NCBI RefSeq assembly: GCF_011764425.1
Contig: NZ_BLPF01000001.1
Span: forward strand, 1,293,001 to 1,357,000
Length of the DNA: 64,000 bases
From: Phytohabitans houttuyneae
GTDB lineage: Bacteria > Actinomycetota > Actinomycetes > Mycobacteriales > Micromonosporaceae
Direction of reading: 5' to 3'
The position numbers were made by a program, and so were the translations under genes. Below are positions 43,567-52,746 of the stretch, in pieces. Below the pieces are notes generated by a model. The model had not been told where the DNA came from. It ran no database searches and worked only from the letters and a program-made list of their open reading frames with translations. Within the stretch, counting starts at the first letter, position 1, and every line of letters begins with the position of its first letter.

Positions 43567-45354
43567 TCAGCTCGCGTACGCCTCCAGCTCGAAGATGCGC
43601 GCCGCCCGGTCGCTGTCGTTGGTCGGCGTGATCACGTTGACCCGGATATGTCGCGCGCTCACCGGCGTGATCGTGTGCGTCGTGACGTTGGCGGTGTTGC
43701 CGCGCACGGTCGCCACCGTCGACCAGGTGTTGCCGTCCTGGCTGACCTGGATGTCGAAGTCGCGGGTGTTCCAGGCCGCCTTCTCACCGCCCGCGCCCGA
43801 GTGCCGCACCACGAACCGCCCCACCGTCTGCGCGGACTGCAGGTCGACCCGCAGCCACTTCGTCGCGCCCAGCGAGCACCACTTGTCGGCGGTGCCGCCG
43901 CTCCAGCTGCCGTTGACCGCCTTGGCCGGCGCCTCGGCCGTCGCGCACTGGCTGTCAGCGGTGGCCGGCCGGTTCAGCGCCAGGTTGGTGCCGCCGGACG
44001 GCGACGGGACGTACAGCCGCACGTCGGTGAGGCTCGCGCTGCCCTCGTACACGTTCGTGTAGAGGTCACCGATCACGAACCAGTCGGGGTACGCGGAGCC
44101 CGCCGGCCACTGGTTGGGCCACGTGGTGCTGCCGTTGTAGTCGTTCTGCACAAGGTTGCCGTTGAAGCGGCCGTCGTACTCGCTCGCCTTCACGTTGTAG
44201 TGCCAGATCGGCGCGTTGTTCACCACGAACGGGCGGTGGAAGCGGATGGTCTTCTGCCCCACGCGGGCGAAGTTGCCGCTCGCCTCCAGCACGTATCCGG
44301 TGGCGTCCCGCTCGATGGCGAACGTGTAGAACGTGTTCGGCATCAGCTCGGGCTGCAGCTCGGCCGCCGAGGAGAGCTGCTGCTCGGCGACGCCGCCCGA
44401 ACAGTTGGTCATGAACCACTGGGAGTTGCCGGCGAGGCTGCCGCGGCCCGGGTTCCAGTTGGGCATGCCGCTGATCCACATGTTGAGCGTGTTGAAGTTG
44501 CTGTCGCGGTAGTTGTAGTACGTGTTCGCGTTGGAGTCGCACACGCGGCCGCCGGTGCCGCTGCCCACGCGGTCGGGGTGCTGGGAGAAGGAGTCCATCA
44601 GCACCTTGCGGCGGTAGTGCCAGAAGTGGTTGTTGCGCGGCGCCGGGTTGGCGAAGTCCACGATGGATAGGAAGTGGAAGCCGTTGTACCCGTACGTCCC
44701 GCGCCGCACGTCCTGCCACTCGCAGTACGGCACGGAGGCGTCGCCGCTCCACCCTGGACTGTCCGAGCCCTCACCCCACGGGTGCTGGGTCTTGCAGCCG
44801 GTGTTGGAGTAGCCGTTGGTCCGCCCGTTGTACTCGATCGTGCCGTTGCGCTTGCCGCCGAAGTCGAGCGTCTTGAGCTTGTACTCGACGCGGTAGTAGT
44901 CGGGCAGCTTCTGGGTGGGGCGCAGGATGACGCCGCCGGTGTGGTCGGGCACGTTCATGCGGGCCACGAACTCGCTGCCCAGCGCCTCCCGGGTCAGCGA
45001 GGGCGGCGACTCGATGACGCCGTCCTTGTTCCAGTCGCGCGCGGACAGCGAGGCGGTCAGCCACCCGTTCTGGCCGATCTGAAACTCCTTGCGGTACGTG
45101 TGGAACGAGTCGAACGCGGTCTGCCACGCCGGCCCGTAGTCGTTGCGGTACCACTGCCCGTTGTCGTCCATGACGGTGTCGAACGGGTTCGCGTACGTCT
45201 CGCGCACCCACGAGGAGCCGGTCGGCAGCGCGTTGGCGAAGTTCTCGCTGTACAGCAGCGTCCACCCTGGACGGACGGGGTCGTCGGCCGAGGCCGGTGT
45301 CGGCGCGAAGAGGCACGTGGCGAGCAGCAGGAAGACAGCCAGCCGGGCGCGCAT
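43567..45354 (-). CDS. secreted protein with C-terminal discoidin (F5/8C) domain
   Basis: Extracellular protein of 595 residues. Signal peptide 1-23; a large Trp/Tyr/Asn-rich beta domain (about 27-440) beginning GWTLLYSENFANALPTGSSW, concanavalin-like in composition but without a hydrolase motif I can name. A C-terminal F5/8 type C (CBM32-like) domain spans about 450-595 (NLALNRPATADSQCATAEAPAKAVNG, WLRVDLQSAQTVGRFVVRH). It is the last gene of the importer operon and shares one base with the SBP stop. By context it degrades or binds the polysaccharide whose monosaccharide the importer takes up. Confidence 0.78.
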   Translation of the reverse strand: MRARLAVFLLLATCLFAPTPASADDPVRPGWTLLYSENFANALPTGSSWVRETYANPFDTVMDDNGQWYRNDYGPAWQTAFDSFHTYRKEFQIGQNGWLTASLSARDWNKDGVIESPPSLTREALGSEFVARMNVPDHTGGVILRPTQKLPDYYRVEYKLKTLDFGGKRNGTIEYNGRTNGYSNTGCKTQHPWGEGSDSPGWSGDASVPYCEWQDVRRGTYGYNGFHFLSIVDFANPAPRNNHFWHYRRKVLMDSFSQHPDRVGSGTGGRVCDSNANTYYNYRDSNFNTLNMWISGMPNWNPGRGSLAGNSQWFMTNCSGGVAEQQLSSAAELQPELMPNTFYTFAIERDATGYVLEASGNFARVGQKTIRFHRPFVVNNAPIWHYNVKASEYDGRFNGNLVQNDYNGSTTWPNQWPAGSAYPDWFVIGDLYTNVYEGSASLTDVRLYVPSPSGGTNLALNRPATADSQCATAEAPAKAVNGSWSGGTADKWCSLGATKWLRVDLQSAQTVGRFVVRHSGAGGEKAAWNTRDFDIQVSQDGNTWSTVATVRGNTANVTTHTITPVSARHIRVNVITPTNDSDRAARIFELEAYAS

Positions 45355-46319
45355 CAGAAGGCACCGTTCGGGTCGAAGTACTGTGACGCGTTCTCCTTGG
45401 TGACGCGCGGCGACGGTACGACGGTGTCCTTCTCCACCTGCTTGCCGTCGAGGATCTCCACCGCCCGGTCCAGGCCCATGCTGCCGATCTGGTCGGCGTC
45501 GTTGAGGCCGGTGACGACGAAGTTGGTGCCGTCCATGATGGCCTTGAGCGCCTCGTTCTGGCCGTCCACGCCGGCGATGATGATCTGCTTCGCCTTGCCC
45601 GCGTCGGCGATCGCCCGCTGGGCGCCGAGGCACATCGCGTCGTTCTCGCAGAAGACGGCGGCCAGGTCGGGGTTGGTGGCGAGCAGGCTCTCCATCACGG
45701 TCAGCCCGCCGTCGGAGCCCCAGTTGCCGAAGTCGGGCGCCTCGACAAGCGTGATGCCGGCCTTGCCCTGCAGCACGCCCTTGACGCCGTTGGTGCGCGC
45801 GAGGCCGATGCTGTTGTCCGCCGGGCCGCCCTTGATGATGCCGACCTTGCCGCCACCTGCCAGCTTCTCGGCCAGAAACTCGCCGTCCTGCCGCCCGATC
45901 GCCTCGTTGTCCGGGCCGATCCAGCTCGTGTACTCGCCGGTCGCGAACTTGCGGTCCACGAGCACGGCCGGCTTGCCCGCCGCCTTGATGGAGTTGAGCA
46001 CGGCCGGCGCGGACTCCAGGGGGCCGCCGGAGATGATGACCGCGTCGACGTTCTTGCTGAGCAGGTCCTCCACATTGGAGGCGAGCTTGGCCGCGTCACC
46101 GTTCGCGTCGGTGCTGATGATGTCGACGTTGCCCTTCTTGGCGGCCTGCGCGGCGATCGCCTTGTCCATGCCGCTGAAGTACGGGCCGCTGAGCATGTAG
46201 TTCGCGACGCCGATGGTGTAGCGGCCGTCGTCGCCTCCGCCTTCCGAATCGGACGTGCAGGCGCCGAGCACCAGCGCGCTGCTAACGAGCACCGCGCCGA
46301 GCCATTTGCGTGGTGTCAT
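45354..46319 (-). CDS. sugar ABC transporter substrate-binding lipoprotein (RbsB type)
   Basis: Periplasmic-binding-protein-like lipoprotein of 321 residues of the CUT2/ribose group. Lipobox LVLGAC at about residue 22 and an Asp/Gly-rich linker. The fold shows YTIGVANYMLSGPYFSGMDKAIAAQA, VDAVIISGGPLESAPAVL, AVFCENDAMCLGAQRAIADAG and IIIAGVDGQNEALKAI, the monosaccharide-binding pattern. It overlaps the permease stop by 4 bases. Together with the 47335-48822 ATPase and 46316-47338 permease it makes a complete importer. Confidence 0.9.
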   Translation of the reverse strand: MTPRKWLGAVLVSSALVLGACTSDSEGGGDDGRYTIGVANYMLSGPYFSGMDKAIAAQAAKKGNVDIISTDANGDAAKLASNVEDLLSKNVDAVIISGGPLESAPAVLNSIKAAGKPAVLVDRKFATGEYTSWIGPDNEAIGRQDGEFLAEKLAGGGKVGIIKGGPADNSIGLARTNGVKGVLQGKAGITLVEAPDFGNWGSDGGLTVMESLLATNPDLAAVFCENDAMCLGAQRAIADAGKAKQIIIAGVDGQNEALKAIMDGTNFVVTGLNDADQIGSMGLDRAVEILDGKQVEKDTVVPSPRVTKENASQYFDPNGAF

Positions 46320-47338
46320 GTCAGGTTTCTCCCGGGGGTTCGTGACGTGCGCTGGACGAGAATCACGGCGATGATGATCAATCCCTTGAGAACCTGCTGC
46401 CAGAAGCTCTGCACGCCGTAGAGGTTGAGCAGGTTGTTGATCACCACCAGGACCAGGACGCCGCCGAGGGTCGCCTTCGCGGACCCGCGTCCACCGGCGA
46501 GGCTCGCCCCGCCGATCACGCACGCGGCGATCGCGTCGAGCTCGAACGCCACCCCCACGCTCGGCTGGGCGATGCCCACCCGGCTGGCGAGGATGACGCC
46601 GGCGAGCCCGGCGCAGGCGCCGCTGATGGTGTAGGCGAGGATCACGTACCGCCGAACGTTGATCCCCGCCAGCCGCACCGTCTCGGCGTTGCCGCCGATG
46701 GCGATGATCGAGCGGCCGGCCGGGGTGCGCCCGAGGAACACCCCGCCGGCCAGAAACACGGCCAGCATGATGAGCGTGCTGACCGGGATGGGGCCGAGCA
46801 GCGCCGAGCCGAGGCGGAAGAACGCCGGGTCCTCGGGCGCGATCGGCACCTCGGAGTAGACGAACGCGAGGCCCCGGATCGTGGTGAGCGCCGCCAGCGT
46901 CACCACGAACGGTGCCAGCCCGAAGCGGGCCACCAGCGTGCCGTTGATCAGTCCGAAGAGGATTCCGCTGGCGACGCCGACCGCCATCGCGGCCGGGATC
47001 GGCAGGCCCGACACGAGGCCGGCCGTGACGATGCCGGCGAACGCGACCACCGAGCCGACCGACAGGTCGATCCCGCCGGTCAGTATCACCACCAGCATGC
47101 CGAACGCCAGCAGCCCGGTCGTCACCATCTGCTTGAGCAGGTTGGTGAGGTTCGTCTGGGTGAAGAACGTGTCGGAGGTCAGGGCCGCGACCACGAGCAG
47201 GACCCCCACCAGCGCCGCGAAACCGGCCTCCGCGGTGACGTCACGGCCGCGGATCCTCAGGCGGGGCATCCGGTACGCGCGCCGCGGCTCGCCCTCCACG
47301 GACCGCGACTGCGCTGTCGGGGTGAGCTGGTCTGTCAT
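46316..47338 (-). CDS. sugar ABC transporter permease (RbsC type)
   Basis: CUT2-family permease of 340 residues with eight to ten hydrophobic helices. Family features: GMLVVILTGGIDLSVGSVVAFAGIV, FVVTLAALTTIRGLAFVYS, SIIAIGGNAETVRLAGINVRRY and DAIAACVIGGASLAGGRGSA. Forms the homodimeric channel for a monosaccharide. Starts inside the ATPase stop (ATGA) and its own stop overlaps the binding-protein start, so expression of the three is coupled. Confidence 0.92.
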   Translation of the reverse strand: MTDQLTPTAQSRSVEGEPRRAYRMPRLRIRGRDVTAEAGFAALVGVLLVVAALTSDTFFTQTNLTNLLKQMVTTGLLAFGMLVVILTGGIDLSVGSVVAFAGIVTAGLVSGLPIPAAMAVGVASGILFGLINGTLVARFGLAPFVVTLAALTTIRGLAFVYSEVPIAPEDPAFFRLGSALLGPIPVSTLIMLAVFLAGGVFLGRTPAGRSIIAIGGNAETVRLAGINVRRYVILAYTISGACAGLAGVILASRVGIAQPSVGVAFELDAIAACVIGGASLAGGRGSAKATLGGVLVLVVINNLLNLYGVQSFWQQVLKGLIIIAVILVQRTSRTPGRNLT

Positions 47339-48822
47339 GCGGCCTGTCCGATCGAGTACGCGAGGACCTCGTCCTCCGTGGTGCGGTCCGGGTCGAGCTC
47401 GCCGGTGATCCGGCCCTGGTTCATGACCAGCACGCGGTCGGTGGCGCCGAGCACCTCGGTGAGGTCGGAGGAGATGAGCAGCACCGCGAGGCCGGCGCGG
47501 GCCAGGCCGTCGACGATGCGGTACAGGTCGACGCGGGTGGCCATGTCGACGCCGCGGGTGGGCTCGTCGAGGATCAGCACCCTCGGCTCGCGCAGCAGCC
47601 ACTTGGCGAGCACGGCCTTCTGCTGGTTGCCGCCGCTGAGCGTGGCGACCGGCATGGCCGCGCAGTGCGGCGGCTGGATGGCCAGCCGCTCGATCATGCC
47701 GGTGACCGCGCGCCGCCGCCGGCCTGCGTCGATGAGCCCCGCGCGTGTCGTGGTGTGCATGGTGGCGAGCGCGATGTTGTCGCGCACCGACATGCCGGGG
47801 ACGAGGCCGGTGCGCTTGCGATCCTCGGTGACCAGCGCCATCCCGGCGGCGACTGCTCTCCTCGGATCGCGCAAGCGCACCGGGCGGCCCTCCAGCCGCA
47901 CCTCCCCGGCGGCCGGCTGGGTCGCGCCGAACAGGCACTGGGCCAGTTCGCTGCGCCCCGAGCCGACCAGCCCGAAGAGGCCCACGATCTCCCCCGCCCG
48001 CAGGGTGAGCGACACCCCGCGGAACTCACCCGGCCTGCTCAGCCCGCTCACTTCCAGCCGGGCGGCGCCCGGTGCGGGCCGGCGGTCCGGGTAGATCTGC
48101 TCGAGCCGGCGGCCGGCCATCAGCCGGATCAGCTCGTCCTCGCTCGTCCGCGCCGGCACGGTGGTGGCCACCACCCGCCCGTCCTTGACGACCACCACCG
48201 ACGTGGCCAGCTCAAGCACCTCGGCGAGCCGGTGCGAGACGTAGATGACGAGCGTGCCGCGCGCGGCCAGGTCGTGTACCAGGGCGTAGAGGCCGTCCAG
48301 GTCGCTGCCCGCGAGCATGGCGGACGGCTCGTCGAGGATCAGCACCTTAGGCTCGCTGACCAGGGCCTTCGCGATCTCGACCATCTGCTGGCGCGCGACG
48401 GTGAGGCGGCCGGCGGGCGTGCGCGGGTCGATCGCCCCGAAGCCGATCCGCGCCAGCAGCGCGCCCGCCCGCGCGTGTGCCGCCGCCCAGTCGATCAGGC
48501 CGGCGCGGCGCGGGAAGTCCCCCATCAGCAGGTTTTCCGTGACGGACAGCTCGGGCACCAGGCTCAGCTCCTGGTACACGGTGCGGATGCCGTGCGCGTG
48601 CGCGTCGTGCGGCGAGCGCAGCTCCACTGTGGAGCCGTCGAGCCGCAGCTCGCCGGCGTCCATCGACTCGGCCCCGGCGAGGATTCTGATGAGCGTGGAC
48701 TTGCCCGCCCCGTTGGCGCCCACGACGGCGAGCACCTCGCCCGGCCGCCCGTCGAGGTCGACGCCGTGCAGCACCTCGACCTCGCCGAAGCTCTTGCGGA
48801 CGCCCCGAAGCGACAGGCTCAT
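47335..48822 (-). CDS. sugar ABC transporter ATP-binding protein (RbsA/MglA type)
   Basis: Double-ABC ATPase of 495 residues. First cassette: Walker A GANGAGKSTLIRIL, signature PAGRLTVARQQMVEIAKAL, Walker B VLILDEPSAML. Second cassette: degenerate Walker A GLVGSGRSELAQCLFG, signature TLSGGNQQKAVLAKWL, Walker B VLILDEPTRGVD. Such fused ATPases drive CUT2 monosaccharide importers. Overlaps the ALDH stop and the permease start by 4 bases each, so translation is chained along the operon. Confidence 0.93.
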   Translation of the reverse strand: MSLSLRGVRKSFGEVEVLHGVDLDGRPGEVLAVVGANGAGKSTLIRILAGAESMDAGELRLDGSTVELRSPHDAHAHGIRTVYQELSLVPELSVTENLLMGDFPRRAGLIDWAAAHARAGALLARIGFGAIDPRTPAGRLTVARQQMVEIAKALVSEPKVLILDEPSAMLAGSDLDGLYALVHDLAARGTLVIYVSHRLAEVLELATSVVVVKDGRVVATTVPARTSEDELIRLMAGRRLEQIYPDRRPAPGAARLEVSGLSRPGEFRGVSLTLRAGEIVGLFGLVGSGRSELAQCLFGATQPAAGEVRLEGRPVRLRDPRRAVAAGMALVTEDRKRTGLVPGMSVRDNIALATMHTTTRAGLIDAGRRRRAVTGMIERLAIQPPHCAAMPVATLSGGNQQKAVLAKWLLREPRVLILDEPTRGVDMATRVDLYRIVDGLARAGLAVLLISSDLTEVLGATDRVLVMNQGRITGELDPDRTTEDEVLAYSIGQAA

Positions 48823-50219
48823 GCGAACGCGTCCATCACGACGATGGTCTTCTGCCGGGTCAGGTCGAGGAGGGTGTCGTGCAGACCCTCGCGGTACCCG
48901 CCGGTGTCCTTGGTGCCGCCGAAGGGCAGGTTTTCCGCGCGGAGGGCGGTCGAGCCGTTGACGATCACGCCGCCCACGTCGAGCTGCCGGGCCAGCGTGA
49001 ACGCGCGTGAGATGTCCCGGGTGAAGACGGCCGCCTGCAGCCCGTACGGCGACTCGTTGGCCATCCGCACCGCCTCGGCGGGGTCGGTGAAGCGGGCCAC
49101 CGGCGCGACCGGCCCGAAGATCTCCTCGGCGAACGCGGGGCTGCGCGCGGGCACGTCCACCAGCACCACCGGGTCGACGAACGCGTCCCGCCGCCCGCCG
49201 CCGGCCACCAGCCGCGCCCCGTCGTCGACAAGGCGGCCGACCGCCACCGCCACCCGCTCGGCGGCCTCGGTGGCGATGAGCGGGCCGACGTCGGTGGACT
49301 CCAGCAGCTGGTCGCCGACGCTCAGCTTCGCGGCCTGGTCCACAAGGGACGCCACGAACGCGTCGTGCACGCCGTCCTGCGCGTACACGCGCTTGACGGC
49401 GCAGCAGATCTGGCCGTTGCCGCGCGCCAGCCGCCCGAGCACCACGGCCCGCGCGGCGGCGTCGACGTCCGCGTCGTCGCAGACGATGAGCGCGTCGTTG
49501 CCGCCCAGCTCCAGCAGCACCTTCTTGAGCGTGTCCGCACCCCGGCGGGCGATCTCCCGGCCGGCGGCGGTGCTGCCGGTGAGGCTGACCGCGGCGATGC
49601 CGGGCAGCTCGGCGAGGAGCTGGGAGACCTCGACGCCACCGGGCACCAGCTGGTGCGCACCCGCGGGCGCGCCGGCCTCGGCGACGATCGCGGCGATCCG
49701 CACCAGCGCGAGCGGGCAGCGGGCCGGCGGCTGCACGAGCACCGCGTTGCCGGCGGCGAGTGCGGCGGCGGCCTTGTGCGCGTACAGCTCGACCGGGTAG
49801 TTGAACGGGACGAGCGCGGCCACCACACCCAGCGGCTCCCGCACGGTCACGGCGAGATGGCGCTCCAGCCCGGGCACCGCGTCGAGCGGCACCTGCCGTC
49901 CGAAGACCCGGGTGGCTTCCCCCGCGTACCCCCGGAAGATCCGGATGGCCGCGTCCACCTCGCCGAGGGTCTGGAGGATGGGCTTGCCGTTTTCGGCGGC
50001 GAGCAGCCGCGCGAGGTTGTCCCGCTCCCCCTCGATGGCCGCGGCGATGCGGGTGAGCAGCGCGGACCGTTCGTGAGCGGGCAGCGCGCCCATCTCGCGC
50101 TGCCCGCGTCCCGCGGCCTGGACGGCGGCGGCGACCCGCGCGGCGTCGAAGGCCTCGATCTCACCCAGCACCTCCCCGGTGCCGGGATTGCGCACGGTGA
50201 TGGTCTGCTCGGCAGGCAT
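48819..50219 (-). CDS. aldehyde dehydrogenase family protein
   Basis: NAD(P)+-dependent aldehyde dehydrogenase of 466 residues. Seen: the N-terminal NPGTGEVLGEI, the proton-relay Asn in VPFNYPVELYAHK, SLTGSTAAGREIARR (cofactor region), KKVLLELGGNDALIV with the general-base Glu, and the catalytic cysteine in RGNGQICCAVKRVY. EEIFGPVAPV closes the site. It leads the ATPase-permease-SBP-discoidin operon, so it probably oxidises an aldehyde formed in breakdown of the imported sugar (glycolaldehyde, lactaldehyde or a sugar semialdehyde). ATG 50219 follows GAGGAGT. Confidence 0.9.
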   Translation of the reverse strand: MPAEQTITVRNPGTGEVLGEIEAFDAARVAAAVQAAGRGQREMGALPAHERSALLTRIAAAIEGERDNLARLLAAENGKPILQTLGEVDAAIRIFRGYAGEATRVFGRQVPLDAVPGLERHLAVTVREPLGVVAALVPFNYPVELYAHKAAAALAAGNAVLVQPPARCPLALVRIAAIVAEAGAPAGAHQLVPGGVEVSQLLAELPGIAAVSLTGSTAAGREIARRGADTLKKVLLELGGNDALIVCDDADVDAAARAVVLGRLARGNGQICCAVKRVYAQDGVHDAFVASLVDQAAKLSVGDQLLESTDVGPLIATEAAERVAVAVGRLVDDGARLVAGGGRRDAFVDPVVLVDVPARSPAFAEEIFGPVAPVARFTDPAEAVRMANESPYGLQAAVFTRDISRAFTLARQLDVGGVIVNGSTALRAENLPFGGTKDTGGYREGLHDTLLDLTRQKTIVVMDAFA

Positions 50220-50256
50220 GGTGAACTCCTCGGCGTGATGGGGCGGTGGTGGCTCG

Positions 50257-51024
50257 TCAGCGACGGGCCGGGTACCCGATGCGTCGGCCGATCTCGGCCG
50301 CGATGGCCACCGCCCGAGGCACCAGGCGGTGACAGTCGTCGATGCTGAAGCGGTGTGCCGGCGCCGAGACGCTGAACGCGCCCACCGGCTGCCCGAGGGC
50401 GCTCAGGATCGGCAGGCCGACGCAGCGCACCCCCAGCTCGTTCTCCTCGTCGTCGATCGCGAAGCCCTGCTCGCGCACGCGGGCCAGCTCGGCGAGGAGC
50501 GCCGCACCGGTCAGCGTGTACGGCGTGTGCCGCTCCTGCGGGCCCGCGAGGATCTCGGTCCGGCGCCGCTCGTCGAGCACCGCGAGGACCGCTTTTCCCA
50601 TCGAGGTGCTGTGCATCGACGCGCGGCTGCCGATCCGCGAGACGAGCCGCACCGACTTGGCGCTCTCCACCTTGTCCACGTAGACGATCTGGCCACCGAC
50701 CGGGATGCCGAGGTGCACCGTCTCGCCGCTGATCTCGACGAGCTCGGCCAGGTAGGGCCGCGCCGCCGCGCGCAACCCGTCTTCGTGCAGGTGCTGGCCG
50801 GCGAGCGAGATCAGCGTGATGCCGAGGTGGAAGTTGCCGGCCGCGTCCCGCTCGAGCACGCCGAGCTCGAGCAGCGTGGTCGCGTACCGGTGGGTGGTGC
50901 TCACGGCGATGCCGGCACGCCCGGCCAGCTCGCCCAGGGTGACGCCGGCACGCCCCGCTTCGGAGACGGCGCCGATCAGCTCGAACGCCTTCTCCACACT
51001 GGACGATGTACGGCCGCTCTTCAT
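50257..51024 (-). CDS. IclR-family transcriptional regulator
   Basis: IclR regulator of 255 residues: winged HTH at 5-65 (SVEKAFELIGAVSEAGRAGVTLGELAGRAGIAVSTTHRYATTLLELGVL) and an effector domain at 80-250 with HLGIPVGGQIVYVDKVES, SRIGSRASMHSTSMGKAVLA and GVRCVGLPI. The 37-base gap to the ALDH gene makes it the probable first gene and regulator of the sugar importer operon. A small dyad GAGT/ACTC (about 51026-51034) overlaps the start and may be its own operator. Promoter at 51071-51099. Confidence 0.88.
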   Translation of the reverse strand: MKSGRTSSSVEKAFELIGAVSEAGRAGVTLGELAGRAGIAVSTTHRYATTLLELGVLERDAAGNFHLGITLISLAGQHLHEDGLRAAARPYLAELVEISGETVHLGIPVGGQIVYVDKVESAKSVRLVSRIGSRASMHSTSMGKAVLAVLDERRRTEILAGPQERHTPYTLTGAALLAELARVREQGFAIDDEENELGVRCVGLPILSALGQPVGAFSVSAPAHRFSIDDCHRLVPRAVAIAAEIGRRIGYPARR

Positions 51025-51070
51025 CCGAGTAACTCGAATCCATTTCGATGCGTGCATGCGGGTACCGGCG

Positions 51071-51099
51071 ATGTTGCGCCGCGCAAAACGATTTGTCAA
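51071..51099 (-). promoter_or_regulatory. sigma-70-type promoter of iclR/sugar operon
   Basis: On the minus strand a perfect TTGACA (51094-51099) lies 17 bases before CAACAT (51071-51076). Predicted start near 51064, about 40 bases before the iclR ATG. Confidence 0.55.
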
Positions 51100-51182
51100 T
51101 CCATCCGATGTTTGGCAGAAATCCCGCGATCGTCGTCAGTCCTGCCACTGTCCCGAGGGCTCGACCGGGGCAGGCTTGACCC

Positions 51183-51755
51183 ATGATCAGCGACCGCCCG
51201 CGAGCCGCCACGGCGAGCTGGACGGTGCTGCACACCGGGTACGGCGAGCGCGAAGTGGCCGCCACCGTCGGCTTCGTCCGGGACGGCGACACGCTCGTCG
51301 TGACCGACCCGGGCATGGTGCGGGACCGCCGGCTCATCCTCGACCCGCTCCGCGACCTCGGCGTGGCGCCCGAGGACGTGACGGACGTCGTGTTCAGCCA
51401 CCACCACCCCGACCACACGCTCAACGCGGCGCTGTTTCCGGCCGCCCGCTTCCACGACCACTGGGCGATCTACGCCGGGGACCGGTGGGAGTGGCGGGAC
51501 GCCGAGGGGTACGAGCTCACGCCGGCCGTCAAGCTGATCCGCACGCCCGGCCACACGCCGGAGGACATCACGACCCTGGTCGGCACCGCGGACGGCGTGG
51601 TCGCCTTCACCCATCTGTGGAACACCGCCGACTCGGCCGGCGACCGCCACGCCACGGACCTCACCGCCCTGCACGCCGGCCGGCGGCGCGTCCTGGGCGT
51701 GGCCGGCATCCTGGTGCCGGGCCACGGCCCGGCTTTCCAGATTGGACAGTCATGA
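51183..51755 (+). CDS. MBL-fold metallo-hydrolase
   Basis: Metallo-beta-lactamase-fold hydrolase of 190 residues. The metal site is HHHPDH in VFSHHHPDHTLNAALFP; further ligands are the His in TPGHTPEDIT, an Asp in WNTADSAGDR and the late His in PGHGPAFQ. Such small members hydrolyse thioesters, lactones or act on persulfides; the substrate here is unknown. Overlaps the NIPSNAP gene start by 4 bases (ATGA). Divergent from the IclR gene. Confidence 0.88.
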   Translation: MISDRPRAATASWTVLHTGYGEREVAATVGFVRDGDTLVVTDPGMVRDRRLILDPLRDLGVAPEDVTDVVFSHHHPDHTLNAALFPAARFHDHWAIYAGDRWEWRDAEGYELTPAVKLIRTPGHTPEDITTLVGTADGVVAFTHLWNTADSAGDRHATDLTALHAGRRRVLGVAGILVPGHGPAFQIGQS

Positions 51756-52378
51756 TCTACGAGTTGCGCCAGTACACCCTCTGGCCCGGCGAGCGGGAGA
51801 CGCTGATCGAGCTGTTCGACCGCGAGTTCGTGGAGAGCCAGGAGGCCGCCGGAATACGGGTCGACGGCCAGTTCCTCGACGAGGACCGCCCGGACCACTT
51901 CGTGTGGGTGCGCAGCTTCCCCGACATGGGGCGGCGCACCGCCGCGCTGACCGCCTTCTACGGCGGCCCGGCGTGGCAGGCCCACCGCGACGCCGCCAAC
52001 GCCACGATGGTCGACTCGGACGACGTGCTGCTGCTCAAGCCCGCCGGCCCGGTGTGGGAGCTGCCCGCCGAGCGCCGTCCACAAGGGACACCGGCGGTCC
52101 TCACCGCGTCGATCGCGCACCTGCCGTCGCCCGTGACCCAGGACTTCCGCGACTTCTTCGCGGCCGAGGTGGCACCGCTGGCGCCGGTCATCGCCCGCTT
52201 CGAAACCGAGTACGCCGAGAACACCTTCCCCGACCTGCCCGTGCGGACCGGCGAGCACGTCTGGGTCTGGTTTACCCGCGGCGACGTCTCACCGGGCGTG
52301 CCGGCGCTGGAGAAGTGGCTCACCGGGCCCGTGCAGACCCTCCGCCTGACCCCGACCGCCCGCTCACTGCTGCGCTAG
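51752..52378 (+). CDS. NIPSNAP-family protein
   Basis: NIPSNAP (dimeric alpha-beta barrel) protein of 208 residues, with two ferredoxin-like repeats: IYELRQYTLWPGERETLIELF at the start and a second half from about 105 (AVLTASIAHLPSPVTQDF). Family members are poorly understood; some bind small molecules or serve as stress proteins. Translationally coupled to the MBL hydrolase. Its stop overlaps the end of the convergent HxlR gene by 4 bases. Confidence 0.85.
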   Translation: MIYELRQYTLWPGERETLIELFDREFVESQEAAGIRVDGQFLDEDRPDHFVWVRSFPDMGRRTAALTAFYGGPAWQAHRDAANATMVDSDDVLLLKPAGPVWELPAERRPQGTPAVLTASIAHLPSPVTQDFRDFFAAEVAPLAPVIARFETEYAENTFPDLPVRTGEHVWVWFTRGDVSPGVPALEKWLTGPVQTLRLTPTARSLLR

Positions 52379-52728
52379 GACGCGGTCGCGGGGCGGCGGG
52401 TGGCGGTGATGCGGGCCATGTGGCGGTCGCCCCAGTCGCCCAGCGGCAGAAGGGCCTTGTTGAGCGACTCGCCGAAGTCGGTCAGCGAGTACTCCACGCG
52501 GGGCGGGACCTCGCGGTAGATCTCGCGGTGGACGAGGCCGTCCGACTCCATCTCGCGCAGCTGCTGGATGAGCACCTTTTCGCTCACGCCCGGCAGCGAC
52601 CGGCGCAGCTCGGCGAAGCGGTGCACGCCCGCGTGCAGCTCCCACAGGATCAGCGCCTTCCACTTGCCGCCGACCAGGTCGACGGCCGCATCGAGACCGC
52701 AGCTGTACGGCCCGCGCTCCTTCGCCAC
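52375..52728 (-). CDS. HxlR-family winged-helix regulator
   Basis: HxlR regulator of 117 residues. The hallmark cysteine is in GPYSCGLDAAVDLVGGKWKALILWEL, followed by RFAELRRSLPGVSEKVLIQQLREMESDGLV and the wing PPRVEYSLTDFGESL. The N-terminal Cys suggests redox or electrophile sensing. GTG at 52728 is chosen for the GGAGGT 5 bases upstream; the longer form from 52755 runs through the operator. Divergent from the imine-reductase-like gene, which it probably represses through the dyad at 52729-52746. Confidence 0.85.
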   Translation of the reverse strand: MAKERGPYSCGLDAAVDLVGGKWKALILWELHAGVHRFAELRRSLPGVSEKVLIQQLREMESDGLVHREIYREVPPRVEYSLTDFGESLNKALLPLGDWGDRHMARITATRRPATAS

Positions 52729-52746
52729 ACTTACCTCCAGGTAAGT
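52729..52746. promoter_or_regulatory. HxlR operator, 18-bp perfect dyad
   Basis: ACTTACCT and AGGTAAGT flank CC; a second dyad AAGTAC (52743-52748)/GTACTT (52764-52769) overlaps it. The TACTTAC/GTAAGTA pattern matches known HxlR/YodB-type boxes. Covers the regulator's ribosome site and the divergent promoter. Confidence 0.6.
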
